64,000 bases of DNA from Vibrio agarilyticus (lineage in GTDB: Bacteria > Pseudomonadota > Gammaproteobacteria > Enterobacterales > Vibrionaceae): NCBI RefSeq assembly GCF_012641465.1, contig NZ_JABAIK010000001.1:248001-312000 (forward strand), written 5' to 3'. Numbering within the stretch: position 1 is the stretch's first letter; the number at the start of each line of letters is the position of its first letter. The notes beneath the pieces are model-generated. The model was given only the letters and a program-made list of their open reading frames with translations, searched no databases and was not told the origin of the DNA. Shown in pieces: positions 28,664 to 39,296 of the stretch. The translations under genes were made by a program, and so were the position numbers.

Positions 28664-29461
28664 ATGGCAAAAACGATTTTACTCACCGGCGCAGGGTCCG
28701 GTTTGGCTCTTGGCTCAGCCATCGGGCTCGCCAATGCAGGTCACAATATCATTGCAGGTGTATATACTTATCAGCAAGCCACCGAACTCAAAACTCTCAT
28801 CGCAAACCAGAATCTAAAGATGCAAGTCATAAAACTCGATGTGAATGACCCTCGCGATCACCAAAGAGCGTGGCAATATGATATCGACATTTTAGTCAAT
28901 GCAGCAGGAACAGGCGCGACCGGCCCAATAGCGGAAATCCCAGTAGAGTACGTACGCGAGGTGATGGACACCAATATTTTTAACCCGCTCGCACTCACCC
29001 AAGGTTTTGCAAAGAAAATGGTTGAGCGTGGTAGTGGAAAAATTGTATTTGTCTCATCCATGGCAGGTGTCAGTACCTACCCGTTTCTTGCGCCTTATAA
29101 CGCCTCAAAACACGCAATCGAAGCGATAGCGCAGTGCATGAAGGATGAGCTAAAAGAGTTTGGTGTGCGAGTATGTACCATCAATCCAGGCGCGTTTCGT
29201 ACTGGATTTAACGACCGAATCTATGAACAGGTTGATGAATGGTATGATCCACAAAAGAACTTTACCAAAGAAACGGGTATTCGCGCGATTCAGCGTCAGC
29301 TGGCAGCCCCAGATGGGCAGTACCCACCACAAATCATGATAGACAAAATGATTGAAGTGATTCCTTCCGATGACCCACACCCGTTTCGCACTATGTTGCC
29401 AACTGAAATGGTAGAGTGGTGCAAGGATTATCAAGCTCGAATGTGGGACGAAATAATATAG
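28664..29461 (+). CDS. Short-chain dehydrogenase/reductase
   Basis: A 265-residue classical SDR: TGAGSGLALG (NAD(P) loop, slightly unusual spacing), VNAAGTGATG, Ser in FVSSMAGVSTY, and Y-x-x-x-K in YNASKHAIEAIA, then NPGAFRTGFND. The substrate is unknown. It overlaps no gene but is 3 bases from the ABM-domain gene, and a quinone- or aromatic-type substrate shared by both is possible but only inferred. A hairpin terminator shared with the convergent ptsG follows. Confidence 0.88.
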   Translation: MAKTILLTGAGSGLALGSAIGLANAGHNIIAGVYTYQQATELKTLIANQNLKMQVIKLDVNDPRDHQRAWQYDIDILVNAAGTGATGPIAEIPVEYVREVMDTNIFNPLALTQGFAKKMVERGSGKIVFVSSMAGVSTYPFLAPYNASKHAIEAIAQCMKDELKEFGVRVCTINPGAFRTGFNDRIYEQVDEWYDPQKNFTKETGIRAIQRQLAAPDGQYPPQIMIDKMIEVIPSDDPHPFRTMLPTEMVEWCKDYQARMWDEII

Positions 29462-29539
29462 CGCATCATAAAATACGCTTATGGCTCAAAATGCTTCAGT
29501 ATCGCCAAATGGATTAAATATACGTGTACCCCAAAACGT

Positions 29540-29575
29540 AAAAAGCCAATCAGTTTCCTGATTGGCTTTTTATCA
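29540..29575. terminator. Bidirectional terminator between the SDR gene and ptsG
   Basis: A 14-base stem (29540-29553 with 29558-29571, TTTC loop) with A and T tracts on both sides, placed between convergent stops. Confidence 0.9.
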
Positions 29576-29592
29576 TATGGAATACAAACAGA

Positions 29593-31023
29593 TTAGCCGT
29601 GGTTACGGATCCATTCGTCCATTTCAGTACGTAGGTTGTCTGACTTGGTACCAAAGATGGCTTGAACACCACCCGATACCACAACAACACCTGCAGCACC
29701 TAGCTTCTTAAGCTTATCTTGATCAACCGCATCCGTGTCTGCAACTGAAACACGCAGACGAGTGATACACGCATCAAGGTTAGTAATGTTTGCTTTACCG
29801 CCAAACGCTGAAACAAGTTCACCAGCAAGCTCAGTACCTGTTGCAGTTTCTGCGCCTTCTTCTTCGTCTTCACGGCCTGGTGTTTTCAGGTTCAGTGCAC
29901 GAATCACGAACGAGAACACTAGGTAGTAAATGACCGCGTAAGCAAGACCAAGACCCACAAGCACTAGCATATTTTCTGCATTTGGTGATTGAACGACAAA
30001 GTCAATGAAACCATTTGAGAACGTGTGACCGTGAACCACGCCAAGCGCGTTAGTCAATACATAAGCAAGGCCCGCTAGTACTGCGTGAATCACATACAAT
30101 ACAGGTGCGATAAATAGGAACGCAAATTCAATAGGCTCAGTAATACCAGTCAAGAACGAGGTCAATGCTGCTGAAAGCATGATACCCAATACTTTGGCGC
30201 GGTTTTCAGGCTTAGCGGCATGCGCAATCGCAATCGCTGCTGCTGGAAGACCAAACATCTTGAATAGGTAACCACCTGCTAGCTGACCAAAACCATTACC
30301 TGCTGCGCGAGATGCATCATCTGCAGTCAAGAAACAGGTCATGATACCGTTGGCAGTTTCACCAGCAGCCGTTGTACAAGTACCTGCTTCATAGAAGAAT
30401 GGTACGTTCCAGATATGGTGCAGACCAAATGGGATTAGAGAACGCTCTACCATACCGTAGATACCGAACGCCAACTCAGGGTTTTGGTATGCTGCCCAGT
30501 TAGAGAACGCTTTGATAACAGAACCGACTGGTGGCCATACGAAAGAAAGAACAACGCCAAGTGCAATCGTAGCAAAACCAGTAATGATTGGCACCGCACG
30601 CTTGCCTGCGAAGAAGCCCAAGTACTCTGGTAACTGAATTTTATAGAAACGGTTGAACGCCCAAGCGGCTACGCCACCAGCAAGGATACCGCCAAGAACA
30701 CCAGTATCGATTTTGCCAACGCCCATGGTTTCGCCCATCACGTTTAGGGTGGCAACCATGATACCGTAACCAACGATTGCAGACAGACCCGCAACACCGT
30801 CGTTATTGGTGAAACCTAGTGCTACGCCAACGGCGAACAATAGGGACATTTGGCCGAATACAGACCCACCGGCCTGTTCCATTAGGTTGGAAACAACTTC
30901 TGGTAGAAAGCTAAAGTCCGCCGCGCCTACGCCAAGTAGAATACCCGCGACTGGTAGCACTGATACTGGTAGCATCAACGCTTTACCGACTTTTTGCAGG
31001 TTCGCAAAGAGGTTTTTAAACAT
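29593..31023 (-). CDS. ptsG: PTS glucose-specific enzyme IICB, PtsG
   Basis: A 476-residue inner-membrane glucose permease and phosphotransferase. The EIIC domain (~1-370) starts [20 protein letters not shown] and includes [34 protein letters not shown] and [10 protein letters not shown] linker ([12 protein letters not shown]) leads to EIIB (~400-476) with the phosphorylated Cys in [13 protein letters not shown]. It is very close to E. coli PtsG. The gene stands alone with a long leader; Mlc, its likely repressor, is encoded at 20938-22155. Confidence 0.95.
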   Translation of the reverse strand: MFKNLFANLQKVGKALMLPVSVLPVAGILLGVGAADFSFLPEVVSNLMEQAGGSVFGQMSLLFAVGVALGFTNNDGVAGLSAIVGYGIMVATLNVMGETMGVGKIDTGVLGGILAGGVAAWAFNRFYKIQLPEYLGFFAGKRAVPIITGFATIALGVVLSFVWPPVGSVIKAFSNWAAYQNPELAFGIYGMVERSLIPFGLHHIWNVPFFYEAGTCTTAAGETANGIMTCFLTADDASRAAGNGFGQLAGGYLFKMFGLPAAAIAIAHAAKPENRAKVLGIMLSAALTSFLTGITEPIEFAFLFIAPVLYVIHAVLAGLAYVLTNALGVVHGHTFSNGFIDFVVQSPNAENMLVLVGLGLAYAVIYYLVFSFVIRALNLKTPGREDEEEGAETATGTELAGELVSAFGGKANITNLDACITRLRVSVADTDAVDQDKLKKLGAAGVVVVSGGVQAIFGTKSDNLRTEMDEWIRNHG

Positions 31024-31430
31024 CTAACATGCTCCTGATTGATTATAGTTTAGTGTTCGGGTTCTAACGGCGGACCCCCGTCGCCTTTCAAGGTTAGCAC
31101 CCACCAAAATTGTAACCACACATTGCGGTTTAATTTCGGTGCGCTAAATATATATCGAGCGTGTGGTTTATATCTATAAGATTACGAAAATAAGTTTCAA
31201 ATGCTGTTGTGGATCACAAGTCAAAACGCGTTAAAACCAACCAAAATCACCATTAAGCAATTGTTTTTAATAAACAAAACAATATATGGTCTCTCATACC
31301 GTTTGTGATCAACTTGGTTCCGAAAGTTATTTTTTGTAACAAAACTACTTTTTGTGATTTTACTTCGGATGTGACCTATCGCAATCGATTACCAAATTTG
31401 ATTCGATAAAAAACAATAATAATAAAAACT
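31024..31430 (-). promoter_or_regulatory. ptsG leader and upstream region
   Basis: About 400 non-coding AT-rich bases. AGGAG sits 8 bases before the ptsG ATG. A GC-rich patch near 31067-31086 (GGCGGACCCCCGTCGCC) can fold into a short hairpin. Several TGTGA half-sites occur (e.g. near 31303, 31353, 31370) without a complete CRP palindrome. A TTTTACTTCGG near 31358 resembles one half of the operator seen in front of mlc. No small RNA gene was recognised. Confidence 0.35.
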
Positions 31431-31456
31431 AAAAGGACGCAAAATGCGTCCTTTTT
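31431..31456 (-). terminator. Terminator of the yceD-to-tatD gene run
   Basis: AAAAGGACGC pairs with GCGTCCTTTT around AAAAT. On the minus strand it is followed by AGTTTTTATT. It lies about 27 bases past the tatD stop. Confidence 0.85.
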
Positions 31457-31482
31457 GAGTCCATAATTACTTAATTTGATTT

Positions 31483-32250
31483 TTATCGCAAAAAAAGAGT
31501 TTTGAAGTTTTGCGTTGTTTGCCGTGCTACTTCAGACAGCGCAATGCCTTTCAACTGCGCAATATAAGCCGCAACTTCGACAACATAAGCTGGCTGATTT
31601 TCTTTCCCTCGATGAGGTACCGGCGCCAGATAAGGCGAATCGGTTTCAATCAGCAACCGTTCTAATGGCAAAGCTTTAACAACGGCTTTAAGTTCGGTGG
31701 CTTGACGAAACGTCACAATGCCCGAAATGGAGATATAAAAGCCCAGTGCCATCGCCGCTTCTGCAAACGCAAGATCTTCAGTAAAGCAGTGAATCACACC
31801 GCCACAGCGATCCGCCCCTTCTTCACGTAAAATAGCAAGCGTGTCTGCTCGCGCCTCTCGTGTATGAATAATAAGGGGTTTGTTCAACGCCACCGCTAAG
31901 CGAATTTGCTGGCGAAAACGCTCTTGTTGCAATGGCGCACTCTCCGGCTGATAGTGATAGTCGAGCCCAGTTTCCCCAATTGCGACCACTTTTTTGTGTC
32001 GTGCGTATTGCTCAAAAGTGGCTAAATCAAAAGGGCTATCAACATCTAATGGATGTACACCGCAAGAGGCAAACACAGTATCAAACGGCTCTATCATGGT
32101 CATCATGTCAGGAAAAGCTTTCATGGTAACACCGACAGAAAGCAAGGATTCAACCCCCACTTGCCTTGCCTTCTCAATGACATCAGCGATGCCAGTGTGT
32201 AATTCTTGGTAATCTAATTTGTCCAGATGACAATGGGAATCTACAAACAT
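31483..32250 (-). CDS. TatD-family metal-dependent hydrolase (YcfH-like)
   Basis: A 255-residue TIM-barrel hydrolase. Metal ligands are visible: HCHLD at the N-terminus, the Glu in IGETGLDYHY, His of IIHTREA, His of VIHCFTED, and Asp of LLIETDSPYLAPVPHRG. The family shows DNase or deacylase activity. By its place next to holB it corresponds to YcfH. The ATG at 32250 has AGAGG 5 bases upstream and overlaps the end of holB by 10 bases, suggesting coupled translation; the open frame upstream is not needed. Confidence 0.92.
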   Translation of the reverse strand: MFVDSHCHLDKLDYQELHTGIADVIEKARQVGVESLLSVGVTMKAFPDMMTMIEPFDTVFASCGVHPLDVDSPFDLATFEQYARHKKVVAIGETGLDYHYQPESAPLQQERFRQQIRLAVALNKPLIIHTREARADTLAILREEGADRCGGVIHCFTEDLAFAEAAMALGFYISISGIVTFRQATELKAVVKALPLERLLIETDSPYLAPVPHRGKENQPAYVVEVAAYIAQLKGIALSEVARQTTQNFKTLFLR

Positions 32251-33209
32251 ACATCCTCTCGAGATTCGATAAGCCAATTCATCACAAGCAACTCTTCATT
32301 GAGCCCCGAATGCGTGCGCAGTTGCTGCATTAGTGCGACCAGTGATTGACTCATGCGCTGTAACCGAAAATATGGCACCTCAGCCAAGCGCTGCGCGCCG
32401 GGTAGTAAGGTAGCATCATTCAACGAAAAATGCGTTTTTTGACCATCGCAAAGCAGATGCCAAAGCCACGCCAAGCGCGGCAGTGTTTCGGTAATAATCG
32501 CACTGACAAGCGGCGCTTCATCAGCGCTTTCATTCAACAACACGGCCAAAAATTCGCTTTCAACTTTTTGGTAGGCTGACCACTGATCATCACGGAAAAA
32601 ACGCTCCGCTCGCAACGGAGAGCCTGAGTTTAATTTTAGCATTGCGGCTGTGATATGATGTTGGCCTCGTTGACTCAGCCATTCCAAGCTGGTTTGGGTG
32701 CTTGGCGTGGCAAGATACCACTGCTGACAACGGCTCAGTATTGTTGGTAGCAGGCGCTGCGGATGAGCTGTCATCAAAATAAAATAGCAACGGAGCCCTG
32801 GCTCTTCTAACGTTTTAAGCAGCGCGTTTGCCGCGGCCTCATTCATTGCATCAGCAGGCTCAATAATAAAGACGCGATAACCACCCAGTTGAGATGACTC
32901 TTGTGCCAAACGATTGCACTGTCGAATCTGATCGACGGTTATCGACTTGCCCGACTTCTCCGGATTTAACGAATGAAAATCAGGATGGTTTCGCGCCAAA
33001 AACAGACTGCAGCTATGACAGAAACCACAAGGCTCGATGTCAGAATGCTGACATAACAAGGTTTGCGCCAGTTGATTAACCAGCGCCTCCGCACCAAGCT
33101 CTTCAGCACTATTGAGCAGCAGCGCATTTGGCAGCACATTACGCGTCAGCGCGCCTTGCCACTGATGCCACAAAGGGGTGAGCCATGGGTAACTTTGCCA
33201 CTCATTCAT
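32241..33209 (-). CDS. holB: DNA polymerase III subunit delta'
   Basis: A 322-residue clamp-loader subunit. The zinc module is present with Cys53, 61, 64 and 67 (CGFCHSC). There is no Walker A, as expected for delta', but the arginine-finger SRC motif is present as [18 protein letters not shown] is shared with tau/gamma. It overlaps tmk by 8 bases upstream and tatD by 10 bases downstream, a tightly packed operon. Confidence 0.94.
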   Translation of the reverse strand: MNEWQSYPWLTPLWHQWQGALTRNVLPNALLLNSAEELGAEALVNQLAQTLLCQHSDIEPCGFCHSCSLFLARNHPDFHSLNPEKSGKSITVDQIRQCNRLAQESSQLGGYRVFIIEPADAMNEAAANALLKTLEEPGLRCYFILMTAHPQRLLPTILSRCQQWYLATPSTQTSLEWLSQRGQHHITAAMLKLNSGSPLRAERFFRDDQWSAYQKVESEFLAVLLNESADEAPLVSAIITETLPRLAWLWHLLCDGQKTHFSLNDATLLPGAQRLAEVPYFRLQRMSQSLVALMQQLRTHSGLNEELLVMNWLIESREDVCL

Positions 33210-33843
33210 TAGGCTGCGCCGCCACCCAGCGAGTTAATGTCTGGGCGATATTCAGCGCAACTTGCTCCATCGATTGCTCTGCGTCAATGATAAAAACGCT
33301 GTCATCCGCTTGTGCAATCTCAAGATAACGCGCTCGTGTACGCTCGAAAAAGCTCAAGTCCATCTTTTCTATGCGATCAAGCTCTCCTCGACCGCGCGCG
33401 CGCTCAAGTCCAACTTGGGGATCGATATCAAGATAAAGTGTCATATCCGGTTTGAAACCAGCAAGCGCCGTATCACGCAGTTGCTCCATGGTGCGGCGAT
33501 CAATTTGGCGTCCACCGCCTTGATACGCTTGAGATGACATATCATGCCGATCTCCCACCACCCAAGTGCCCTGCGATAGCGCAGGCTTGATGACCGTTTC
33601 AACCAGCTGAACACGCGCGGCGTAAAGCAGCAGTAACTCGCTCATATCTTGCAGAGTTTCCTCGGCGTGCTCTTCTTTCACCAGCGCGCGCATCTTCTCT
33701 GCCAAAGGCGTACCGCCTGGTTCGCGCGTTGTGATCACCGTGTCAACCGCCAACTGTTCCAGCGTCTCGAGGACGGTTTTAATTGCAGAGCTCTTGCCCG
33801 CGCCTTCTAACCCTTCAATTACAATAAATTTGGCTGTTTTCAT
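33202..33843 (-). CDS. tmk: Thymidylate kinase
   Basis: A 213-residue kinase converting dTMP to dTDP. P-loop: [25 protein letters not shown] carries the DR/E-type motif, and [15 protein letters not shown] binds dTMP; the lid segment includes [11 protein letters not shown]. The ATG at 33843 overlaps the mltG stop (TGATG arrangement), so this start was chosen over a GTG one codon upstream. Confidence 0.96.
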   Translation of the reverse strand: MKTAKFIVIEGLEGAGKSSAIKTVLETLEQLAVDTVITTREPGGTPLAEKMRALVKEEHAEETLQDMSELLLLYAARVQLVETVIKPALSQGTWVVGDRHDMSSQAYQGGGRQIDRRTMEQLRDTALAGFKPDMTLYLDIDPQVGLERARGRGELDRIEKMDLSFFERTRARYLEIAQADDSVFIIDAEQSMEQVALNIAQTLTRWVAAQPNE

Positions 33844-34856
33844 CACTGATTTCTTAATACCTTGAGATACGCTCTAACGGCTCGATTATGTTCGGCTAAC
33901 GTTTTGGAAAACACATGGTCACCACGACCACTGGCGACAAAATAAAGATAGTCACTCTGTTCTGGACTCAGTGCTGCCGCAATCGCGGCCTCACCCACCA
34001 TCGCGATTGGCGTTGGTGGTAACCCATTGATCATATAGGTATTATAAGGCGTTGCAGTACGAAGATCTTTTTTTCTTATATTGCCATCATAGGCCTCACC
34101 CATACCGTAAATCACGGTGGGATCGGTCTGAAGCCGCATTCCCAAATTCAAACGATTGATAAAAACAGACGCGACTCGGCTACGCTCTGAGGCGATAGCC
34201 GTCTCTTTTTCTATGATTGACGCCAAAGTCAGCGCGTCGTACTCAGAGCGCAAAGGCAATGCAGCATCACGTTGCGCCCAATGTTTCTTGAGCACACGCT
34301 CAAGATTACGCTGCGCGCGTTGCAGCAAAGCCACATCGGTCGTTCCCGCCGTATAATGATACGTTTCTGCTAGAAATAACCCTTCCAGCTTTTCTCGGTC
34401 AACGCCCAACTTAGCGGCAATTTCCGCTTCGCTAAGTTCCGTTAATTGATGTGTTAAATGGGGTGCCTGCGCCAATTGTTGTCGCCATTCACTAAAGCGA
34501 CTTCCTTCGACTAAGGTAATGGTGAATTGATGTTCTTTGCCTTGAGTAAATTGCGCAAGCGCATCATAGGCCGTTAAGGGAGCCACTAATTGGTAAGTGC
34601 CCGCTTTGACATTCGTCAGTTCAGGATAAAGCTTGGGTAACAACCTTAGATAAGGCGTCTCACTAAGCCAACCTTGAGCGACCAATAGCCCGATAGCACG
34701 GTTAAAGCTCGTGCCCGGTGTGATAGTCACCAACTCAGCTTGATTAAGTGCCAATGGCGTTTGTAAATATGACTTTGCTTGTTCAATTGCATAATAAACG
34801 CCAGCTAAAGCTAGCGCAGTAATGATAACAATGCCGACCAACAACTTCTTGATCAC
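33843..34856 (-). CDS. mltG: Endolytic murein transglycosylase MltG (YceG)
   Basis: A 337-residue protein with one N-terminal membrane helix ([20 protein letters not shown]) and a YceG periplasmic domain. The catalytic Glu is in [19 protein letters not shown], and [21 protein letters not shown] follows as in the family. MltG cuts nascent glycan strands and so ends their growth. It starts with GTG, which overlaps the pabC stop by 4 bases (GTGA). Confidence 0.95.
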   Translation of the reverse strand: MIKKLLVGIVIITALALAGVYYAIEQAKSYLQTPLALNQAELVTITPGTSFNRAIGLLVAQGWLSETPYLRLLPKLYPELTNVKAGTYQLVAPLTAYDALAQFTQGKEHQFTITLVEGSRFSEWRQQLAQAPHLTHQLTELSEAEIAAKLGVDREKLEGLFLAETYHYTAGTTDVALLQRAQRNLERVLKKHWAQRDAALPLRSEYDALTLASIIEKETAIASERSRVASVFINRLNLGMRLQTDPTVIYGMGEAYDGNIRKKDLRTATPYNTYMINGLPPTPIAMVGEAAIAAALSPEQSDYLYFVASGRGDHVFSKTLAEHNRAVRAYLKVLRNQ

Positions 34857-35671
34857 GGGTTTAAAATTCCTTGCAACGTTCGAGTTAGCTTACCAATTGG
34901 ATAAGCTTTCTCACCAATACGAGATACCGGGGCAACGCCCAACAGTGAATTACACAGCCACACCTCGTCACTGCATAGTAACTGTGATAATGGCGCGTAT
35001 ACTTCAACCATGGGTTGGCCTAGTGCCACCAACGCGTCCATCACGCAGCGGCGCATGACGCCAGCCACACCAGATGAGGTTAATGCCGGGGTAAACACCT
35101 TATCATCAACGCGCCAAAATAGATTCGCCATTGTAGTTTCTATCACGTGGTTTTGCACATTTATCGTTATACCGTCAGCAAAGGGACCCTGTTCGAGCTC
35201 TGCTTTGCACAACACTTGTTCTAAACGATTATTATGCTTATGGCCGGCAAAATAAGGATTGACCGAAAGTGGTGTTTGACACACACCCAGCGCAATACCG
35301 TCTTGTTGCCAAGTCGCATAATGACTTGGGTAGGCAAAGCTCGACATTGTATGACAAGGTGTATCAACATTCGCCGGGCTGTAACCGCGGCCGCCTTGAC
35401 CTCGGCTTACATGCCACTTGATCCCACCAATGGCATGGGTCTCTTGTGCCATCGTCTCTAAGACAACAGCAAGCCAAGATTCAATCGTGACCCAATCTGG
35501 CTCCGCTATCTTCAAACACTCGAGCGCCGCTGCCATACGCGCTTTATGATAAGGCCAATGTTCTATTTGCGCGCCGCGAACTCGCATCGTCGTAAAACAG
35601 CCATCACCGTATTGGAAACTGCGATCGTTTAGTGTCACCGATGTGCTTGGCACGCCATTTACCCAATACAT
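34853..35671 (-). CDS. pabC: Aminodeoxychorismate lyase
   Basis: A 272-residue fold-type IV PLP enzyme that makes p-aminobenzoate for folate. The PLP lysine is Lys145 in FAGHKHNNRLEQ. VIETTMANLFW and the T-S-S-G-V-AGVMRR region bind the PLP phosphate. It is followed by mltG with a 4-base overlap and preceded by fabF by about 95 bases, the standard enteric/Vibrio arrangement. Confidence 0.95.
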   Translation of the reverse strand: MYWVNGVPSTSVTLNDRSFQYGDGCFTTMRVRGAQIEHWPYHKARMAAALECLKIAEPDWVTIESWLAVVLETMAQETHAIGGIKWHVSRGQGGRGYSPANVDTPCHTMSSFAYPSHYATWQQDGIALGVCQTPLSVNPYFAGHKHNNRLEQVLCKAELEQGPFADGITINVQNHVIETTMANLFWRVDDKVFTPALTSSGVAGVMRRCVMDALVALGQPMVEVYAPLSQLLCSDEVWLCNSLLGVAPVSRIGEKAYPIGKLTRTLQGILNP

Positions 35672-35767
35672 TATCCACCTCGCGATCTTCTTGCCTTAAA
35701 ACGACAAACGGCTCAATGCTATGCATCAAGCCGTTGGAACTCAAGTCTTGCGGAGATAAGACTTGAT

Positions 35768-37009
35768 TTAGATCTTTTTAAATACCAATGAACCGTTTGT
35801 GCCGCCAAAGCCAAACGAGTTACAAATTGCGTATTCCATCTCTACCGGTTTGGCCGTATGAGGAACCAAATCGATATCAAGACCTTCTTCTGGATTATCC
35901 AGATTGATGGTTGGCGGTACAATTTGGTCAACCAAAGACAATACCGTGATAATCGCTTCAACGGAACCCGCTGCACCAAGCAAATGGCCTGTCATTGACT
36001 TAGTCGATGAGACTTTTACTTGCTTGCTACCTGCTTCGCCAAGTGCAAGCTTGACCCCTTTGAGTTCTGCAACATCGCCAGCTGGCGTTGATGTGCCGTG
36101 AGCATTCACGTAACCAATTTGTTCACCAGTGACATTTGCATCACGCATTGCCGCTTGCATCGCCAACGCGCCGCCAGAGCCATCTTCGCTTGGCGCCGTC
36201 ATGTGATACGCATCACCAGACATACCAAAACCGACCAGTTCCGCGTAAATTTTTGCGCCACGAGCTTTTGCATGCTCATACTCTTCAAGCACCATGATGC
36301 CAGCACCATCGCCGAGAACAAAACCATCACGGTCTTTATCCCAAGGACGTGACGCTTTTTGCGGCTCATCGTTACGAGTGGACAACGCTTTTGCAGCGGC
36401 AAAACCAGCCATACCAAGTGGCGTTGACGCTTTTTCTGCACCGCCTGCTACCATAGCGTCTGCATCGCCATAAGCAATCATGCGCGCAGCATGACCAATG
36501 TTGTGCAAACCTGTGGTACACGCGGTTGAAATAGCAATGTTCGGGCCACGCATTCCACGCATGATAGACAGGTTACCTGCAATCATATTAACAATGGTTG
36601 ATGGCACAAAAAACGGACTCACCTTACGTGGGCCTTTTTCGACCAATGCAGTATGACCTGCTTCAATCAGCTCTAAACCACCGATGCCTGAACCAATGGC
36701 GACACCAACACGAGTGGCGTTCTCTGGTGTAATTTCAAGCCCCGAATCGTCAAGCGCTTGCACGCTTGCCGCGATGCCGTATTGGATAAACAAATCCATT
36801 TTACGAGCATCTTTTTTTGACATGTATTGGGTGCAGTCAAAATCTTTAACTAAGCCTGCAAAACGAGTAGGAAAACCTTCCGTGTCAAAGTGCTCAATAT
36901 TTGAGATACCACTTTGACCTGCCAGTAACGCTTTCCATGAATCTTGTACGGTGTTGCCGACCGGTGTCAACATACCCATGCCAGTGACAACTACGCGACG
37001 CTTGGACAC
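35768..37009 (-). CDS. fabF: 3-oxoacyl-ACP synthase II
   Basis: A 413-residue condensing enzyme with the Cys-His-His triad: Cys164 in [10 protein letters not shown], His in [11 protein letters not shown] and His in [11 protein letters not shown]. It elongates acyl-ACP, including the cis unsaturated C16 to C18 step that adjusts membrane fluidity with temperature. An attenuator-like hairpin lies between acpP and this gene. Confidence 0.97.
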   Translation of the reverse strand: MSKRRVVVTGMGMLTPVGNTVQDSWKALLAGQSGISNIEHFDTEGFPTRFAGLVKDFDCTQYMSKKDARKMDLFIQYGIAASVQALDDSGLEITPENATRVGVAIGSGIGGLELIEAGHTALVEKGPRKVSPFFVPSTIVNMIAGNLSIMRGMRGPNIAISTACTTGLHNIGHAARMIAYGDADAMVAGGAEKASTPLGMAGFAAAKALSTRNDEPQKASRPWDKDRDGFVLGDGAGIMVLEEYEHAKARGAKIYAELVGFGMSGDAYHMTAPSEDGSGGALAMQAAMRDANVTGEQIGYVNAHGTSTPAGDVAELKGVKLALGEAGSKQVKVSSTKSMTGHLLGAAGSVEAIITVLSLVDQIVPPTINLDNPEEGLDIDLVPHTAKPVEMEYAICNSFGFGGTNGSLVFKKI

Positions 37010-37065
37010 GATATTATTCTCCGGGAAATATGAAAGAAATGTTCTATGAGAGGATAGATGAAATC

Positions 37066-37098
37066 AGAAAAAACACAGGCGGTCTCGGTGACCGCCTG
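37066..37098 (-). terminator. Attenuator-like hairpin between acpP and fabF
   Basis: A perfect 9-base stem, CAGGCGGTC / GACCGCCTG with a 5-base loop (37076-37098), is followed on the minus strand by TGTTTTTT. It begins 11 bases after the acpP stop. Probably a partial terminator that lets acpP be expressed far above fabF. Confidence 0.75.
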
Positions 37099-37108
37099 GG
37101 AGAGAATC

Positions 37109-37342
37109 TTACTGAGCGTTAGTCACGTAATCAATCGCTGCTTGAACAGTAGTGATTTTTTCCGCTTCTTCGTCTGGGATCTCGGTGTCAAATTCTTCTT
37201 CTAGCGCCATTACTAGCTCAACAGTGTCAAGAGAGTCTGCACCTAGGTCATCTACGAAAGAAGCTTCATTTTTCACTTCAGATTCATCCACACCTAGTTG
37301 TTCAACAATGATTTTCTTTACGCGTTCTTCAAGGTTGCTCAT
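37109..37342 (-). CDS. acpP: Acyl carrier protein
   Basis: A 77-residue acidic protein that carries growing acyl chains on 4'-phosphopantetheine attached to Ser37 in [14 protein letters not shown]. Length and sequence are typical of AcpP. It is flanked by fabG and fabF. The 165-base gap from fabG could hold its own promoter (a TTGACC lies on the minus strand near 37430), and the hairpin downstream fits strong separate expression. Confidence 0.98.
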   Translation of the reverse strand: MSNLEERVKKIIVEQLGVDESEVKNEASFVDDLGADSLDTVELVMALEEEFDTEIPDEEAEKITTVQAAIDYVTNAQ

Positions 37343-37508
37343 TTTTCTTTTCCTATACAGAGTTCGCTTTATGCGATGTTTTTCGTAGTTTATTCAAACT
37401 ATTAAAAGTTGCAAGGGCATCTTTTCTGGTCAAACCACAATTTTACGCGATTTTTACCGAAATTCCTTACCTATTTGACCTAAATCATGCACAAATGTGG
37501 CACATGAT

Positions 37509-38255
37509 TTAAACCATGTACATACCGCCGTTAACATGCAGCGTTTCACCAGTGATGTACGCCGCCGCAGGAGACGCTAAAAATACCACAGCTTCAGCAA
37601 TTTCTCGAGGATCGCCTAAACGACCTGCAGGCACATCTGCCAATGTTGCGGCGCGTTGCTCGTCGTTGAGCGCACGCGTCATGTCTGTTTCGATAAAGCC
37701 AGGCGCGACTGTATTAACGGTAATGCCACGCGAGGCGACCTCACGAGCCATAGATTTGGTAAAACCAATCACACCCGCTTTTGCTGCTGCGTAGTTTGCC
37801 TGTCCTGGGTTGCCCATAGTACCAACAACTGAGCCAACGTTAATTATGCGGCCATTGCGTTTTTTCATCATACCACGGAGTACCGCTTTTGAGAGACGGA
37901 AAATCGACGTCAAATTGGTATCCATGATATCCATCCACTCTTCGTCTTTCATGCGCATGAGGAGATTGTCGCGTGTGATACCCGCATTGTTAACCAAAAT
38001 GTCGATGCCACCAAATTCATCGGTGATCGCTTTTAGCACAAGGTCAATTGACTCAGGACTGGTCACGTTCAGCGCCAAACCCTTGCCATTGTCACCAAGA
38101 TATTCGCTGATTGCTGCTGCGCCACTTTCGGAGGTCGCTGTACCGATCACTGTCGCGCCGCGCGCAATCAAAGTTTCCGCAATTGCACGACCAATACCGC
38201 GACTTGCACCTGTCACAAGCGCGATTTTACCGCTTAAATCCAATAGGTTTGTCAT
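37509..38255 (-). CDS. fabG: 3-oxoacyl-ACP reductase
   Basis: A 248-residue NADPH-dependent SDR of fatty-acid synthesis. TGASRGIG binds the cofactor, NNAGITRDNLLMRM is FabG-specific, and the triad is Ser142, Tyr155 and Lys159 (NYAAAKAGVIGF). The C-terminus VNGGMYMV is usual for FabG. It is 12 bases from fabD upstream. Confidence 0.97.
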   Translation of the reverse strand: MTNLLDLSGKIALVTGASRGIGRAIAETLIARGATVIGTATSESGAAAISEYLGDNGKGLALNVTSPESIDLVLKAITDEFGGIDILVNNAGITRDNLLMRMKDEEWMDIMDTNLTSIFRLSKAVLRGMMKKRNGRIINVGSVVGTMGNPGQANYAAAKAGVIGFTKSMAREVASRGITVNTVAPGFIETDMTRALNDEQRAATLADVPAGRLGDPREIAEAVVFLASPAAAYITGETLHVNGGMYMV

Positions 38256-38267
38256 GAGTTATCCTAA

Positions 38268-39191
38268 TTATTTTGCCGCATCAAGCGAGGCAACATCGTT
38301 TACCGCTTGAGCCTCTAATGTTTTTACAATGCGCTTGGTCAAGCCAGTCAATACTTTACCAGGGCCCATTTCAATCAGGCGCTCCACGCCTTGCTCACTC
38401 ATTTTCTCAACCGACTCAGTCCAACGTACAGGGCTATAAAGCTGACGCACCAAAGCGTCTTTAATCTTCGCTGGATCCGTTTCTGCCATCACGTCAACGT
38501 TGTTGATCACAGGCAAGCTTGGAGCATTAAAGTCAATCGAGGCCAACGCCACAGCCAATTTATCCGCCGCAGGCTTCATCAGAGCGCAGTGCGATGGCAC
38601 TGAAACTGGCAGTGGTAATGCACGTTTCGCACCCGCTTCTTTACATAGCGCGCCTGCGCGTTCTACGGCGTCTTTGCTACCGGCGATAACCACTTGACCT
38701 GGTGAGTTAAAGTTGACTGGAGAGACAACGTCACCTTGCGCCGCATCTTCACACGCTTTGGCAATAGCGGCATCATCAAGACCGATAATGGCATACATCG
38801 CACCAGTACCCGCTGGCACGGCTTCTTGCATCAGGCGACCGCGTAGCTCAACCAGTTTGATCGCTTGCTTAAAGTCAATGACACCTGCGCACACTAAGGC
38901 TGAATATTCACCCAAGCTGTGACCGGCAAGATTTTGAGGTTGAGCAAGCTCAAGAGATTGCCACACTCGCCAAATGGCAACAGAGGATGCAAGCAATGCC
39001 GGTTGGGTGCGGAAAGTCTGGTTCAAATCTTCCGCTGGGCCATTTTGCACCAACGCCCAAAGATCGTACCCCAAGGCTTCTGAAGCCTCCGCAAATGTCT
39101 GTTTGACAATCTCATACTGCTCGCCGAGTTCGGCCAACATGCCAACGACTTGAGAGCCTTGGCCGGGAAAGACGATAGCAAACTTGCTCAT
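38268..39191 (-). CDS. fabD: Malonyl-CoA:ACP transacylase
   Basis: A 307-residue enzyme moving malonyl from CoA to ACP. GQGSQ near the start, the nucleophile Ser92 in AGHSLGEYSAL and the His of PSVPSHCALMKPA are the active-site residues. The ATG at 39191 follows AAGGAAAA; the open frame extends upstream without similarity to the family. Confidence 0.97.
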   Translation of the reverse strand: MSKFAIVFPGQGSQVVGMLAELGEQYEIVKQTFAEASEALGYDLWALVQNGPAEDLNQTFRTQPALLASSVAIWRVWQSLELAQPQNLAGHSLGEYSALVCAGVIDFKQAIKLVELRGRLMQEAVPAGTGAMYAIIGLDDAAIAKACEDAAQGDVVSPVNFNSPGQVVIAGSKDAVERAGALCKEAGAKRALPLPVSVPSHCALMKPAADKLAVALASIDFNAPSLPVINNVDVMAETDPAKIKDALVRQLYSPVRWTESVEKMSEQGVERLIEMGPGKVLTGLTKRIVKTLEAQAVNDVASLDAAK

Positions 39192-39296
39192 GTAATTTTC
39201 CTTAAAGCAAAAAACCATAAATCGCGCGCGCAAAATACGCGTCGCATGCAGCATTAAACCAATAAGACATTCGAGTCAGGCAAACGCTGCAAATGC

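Noticed and set aside
37810-38310. 166-codon open frame opposite fabG
   Set aside because: Antisense to fabG; shadow of its codon usage.
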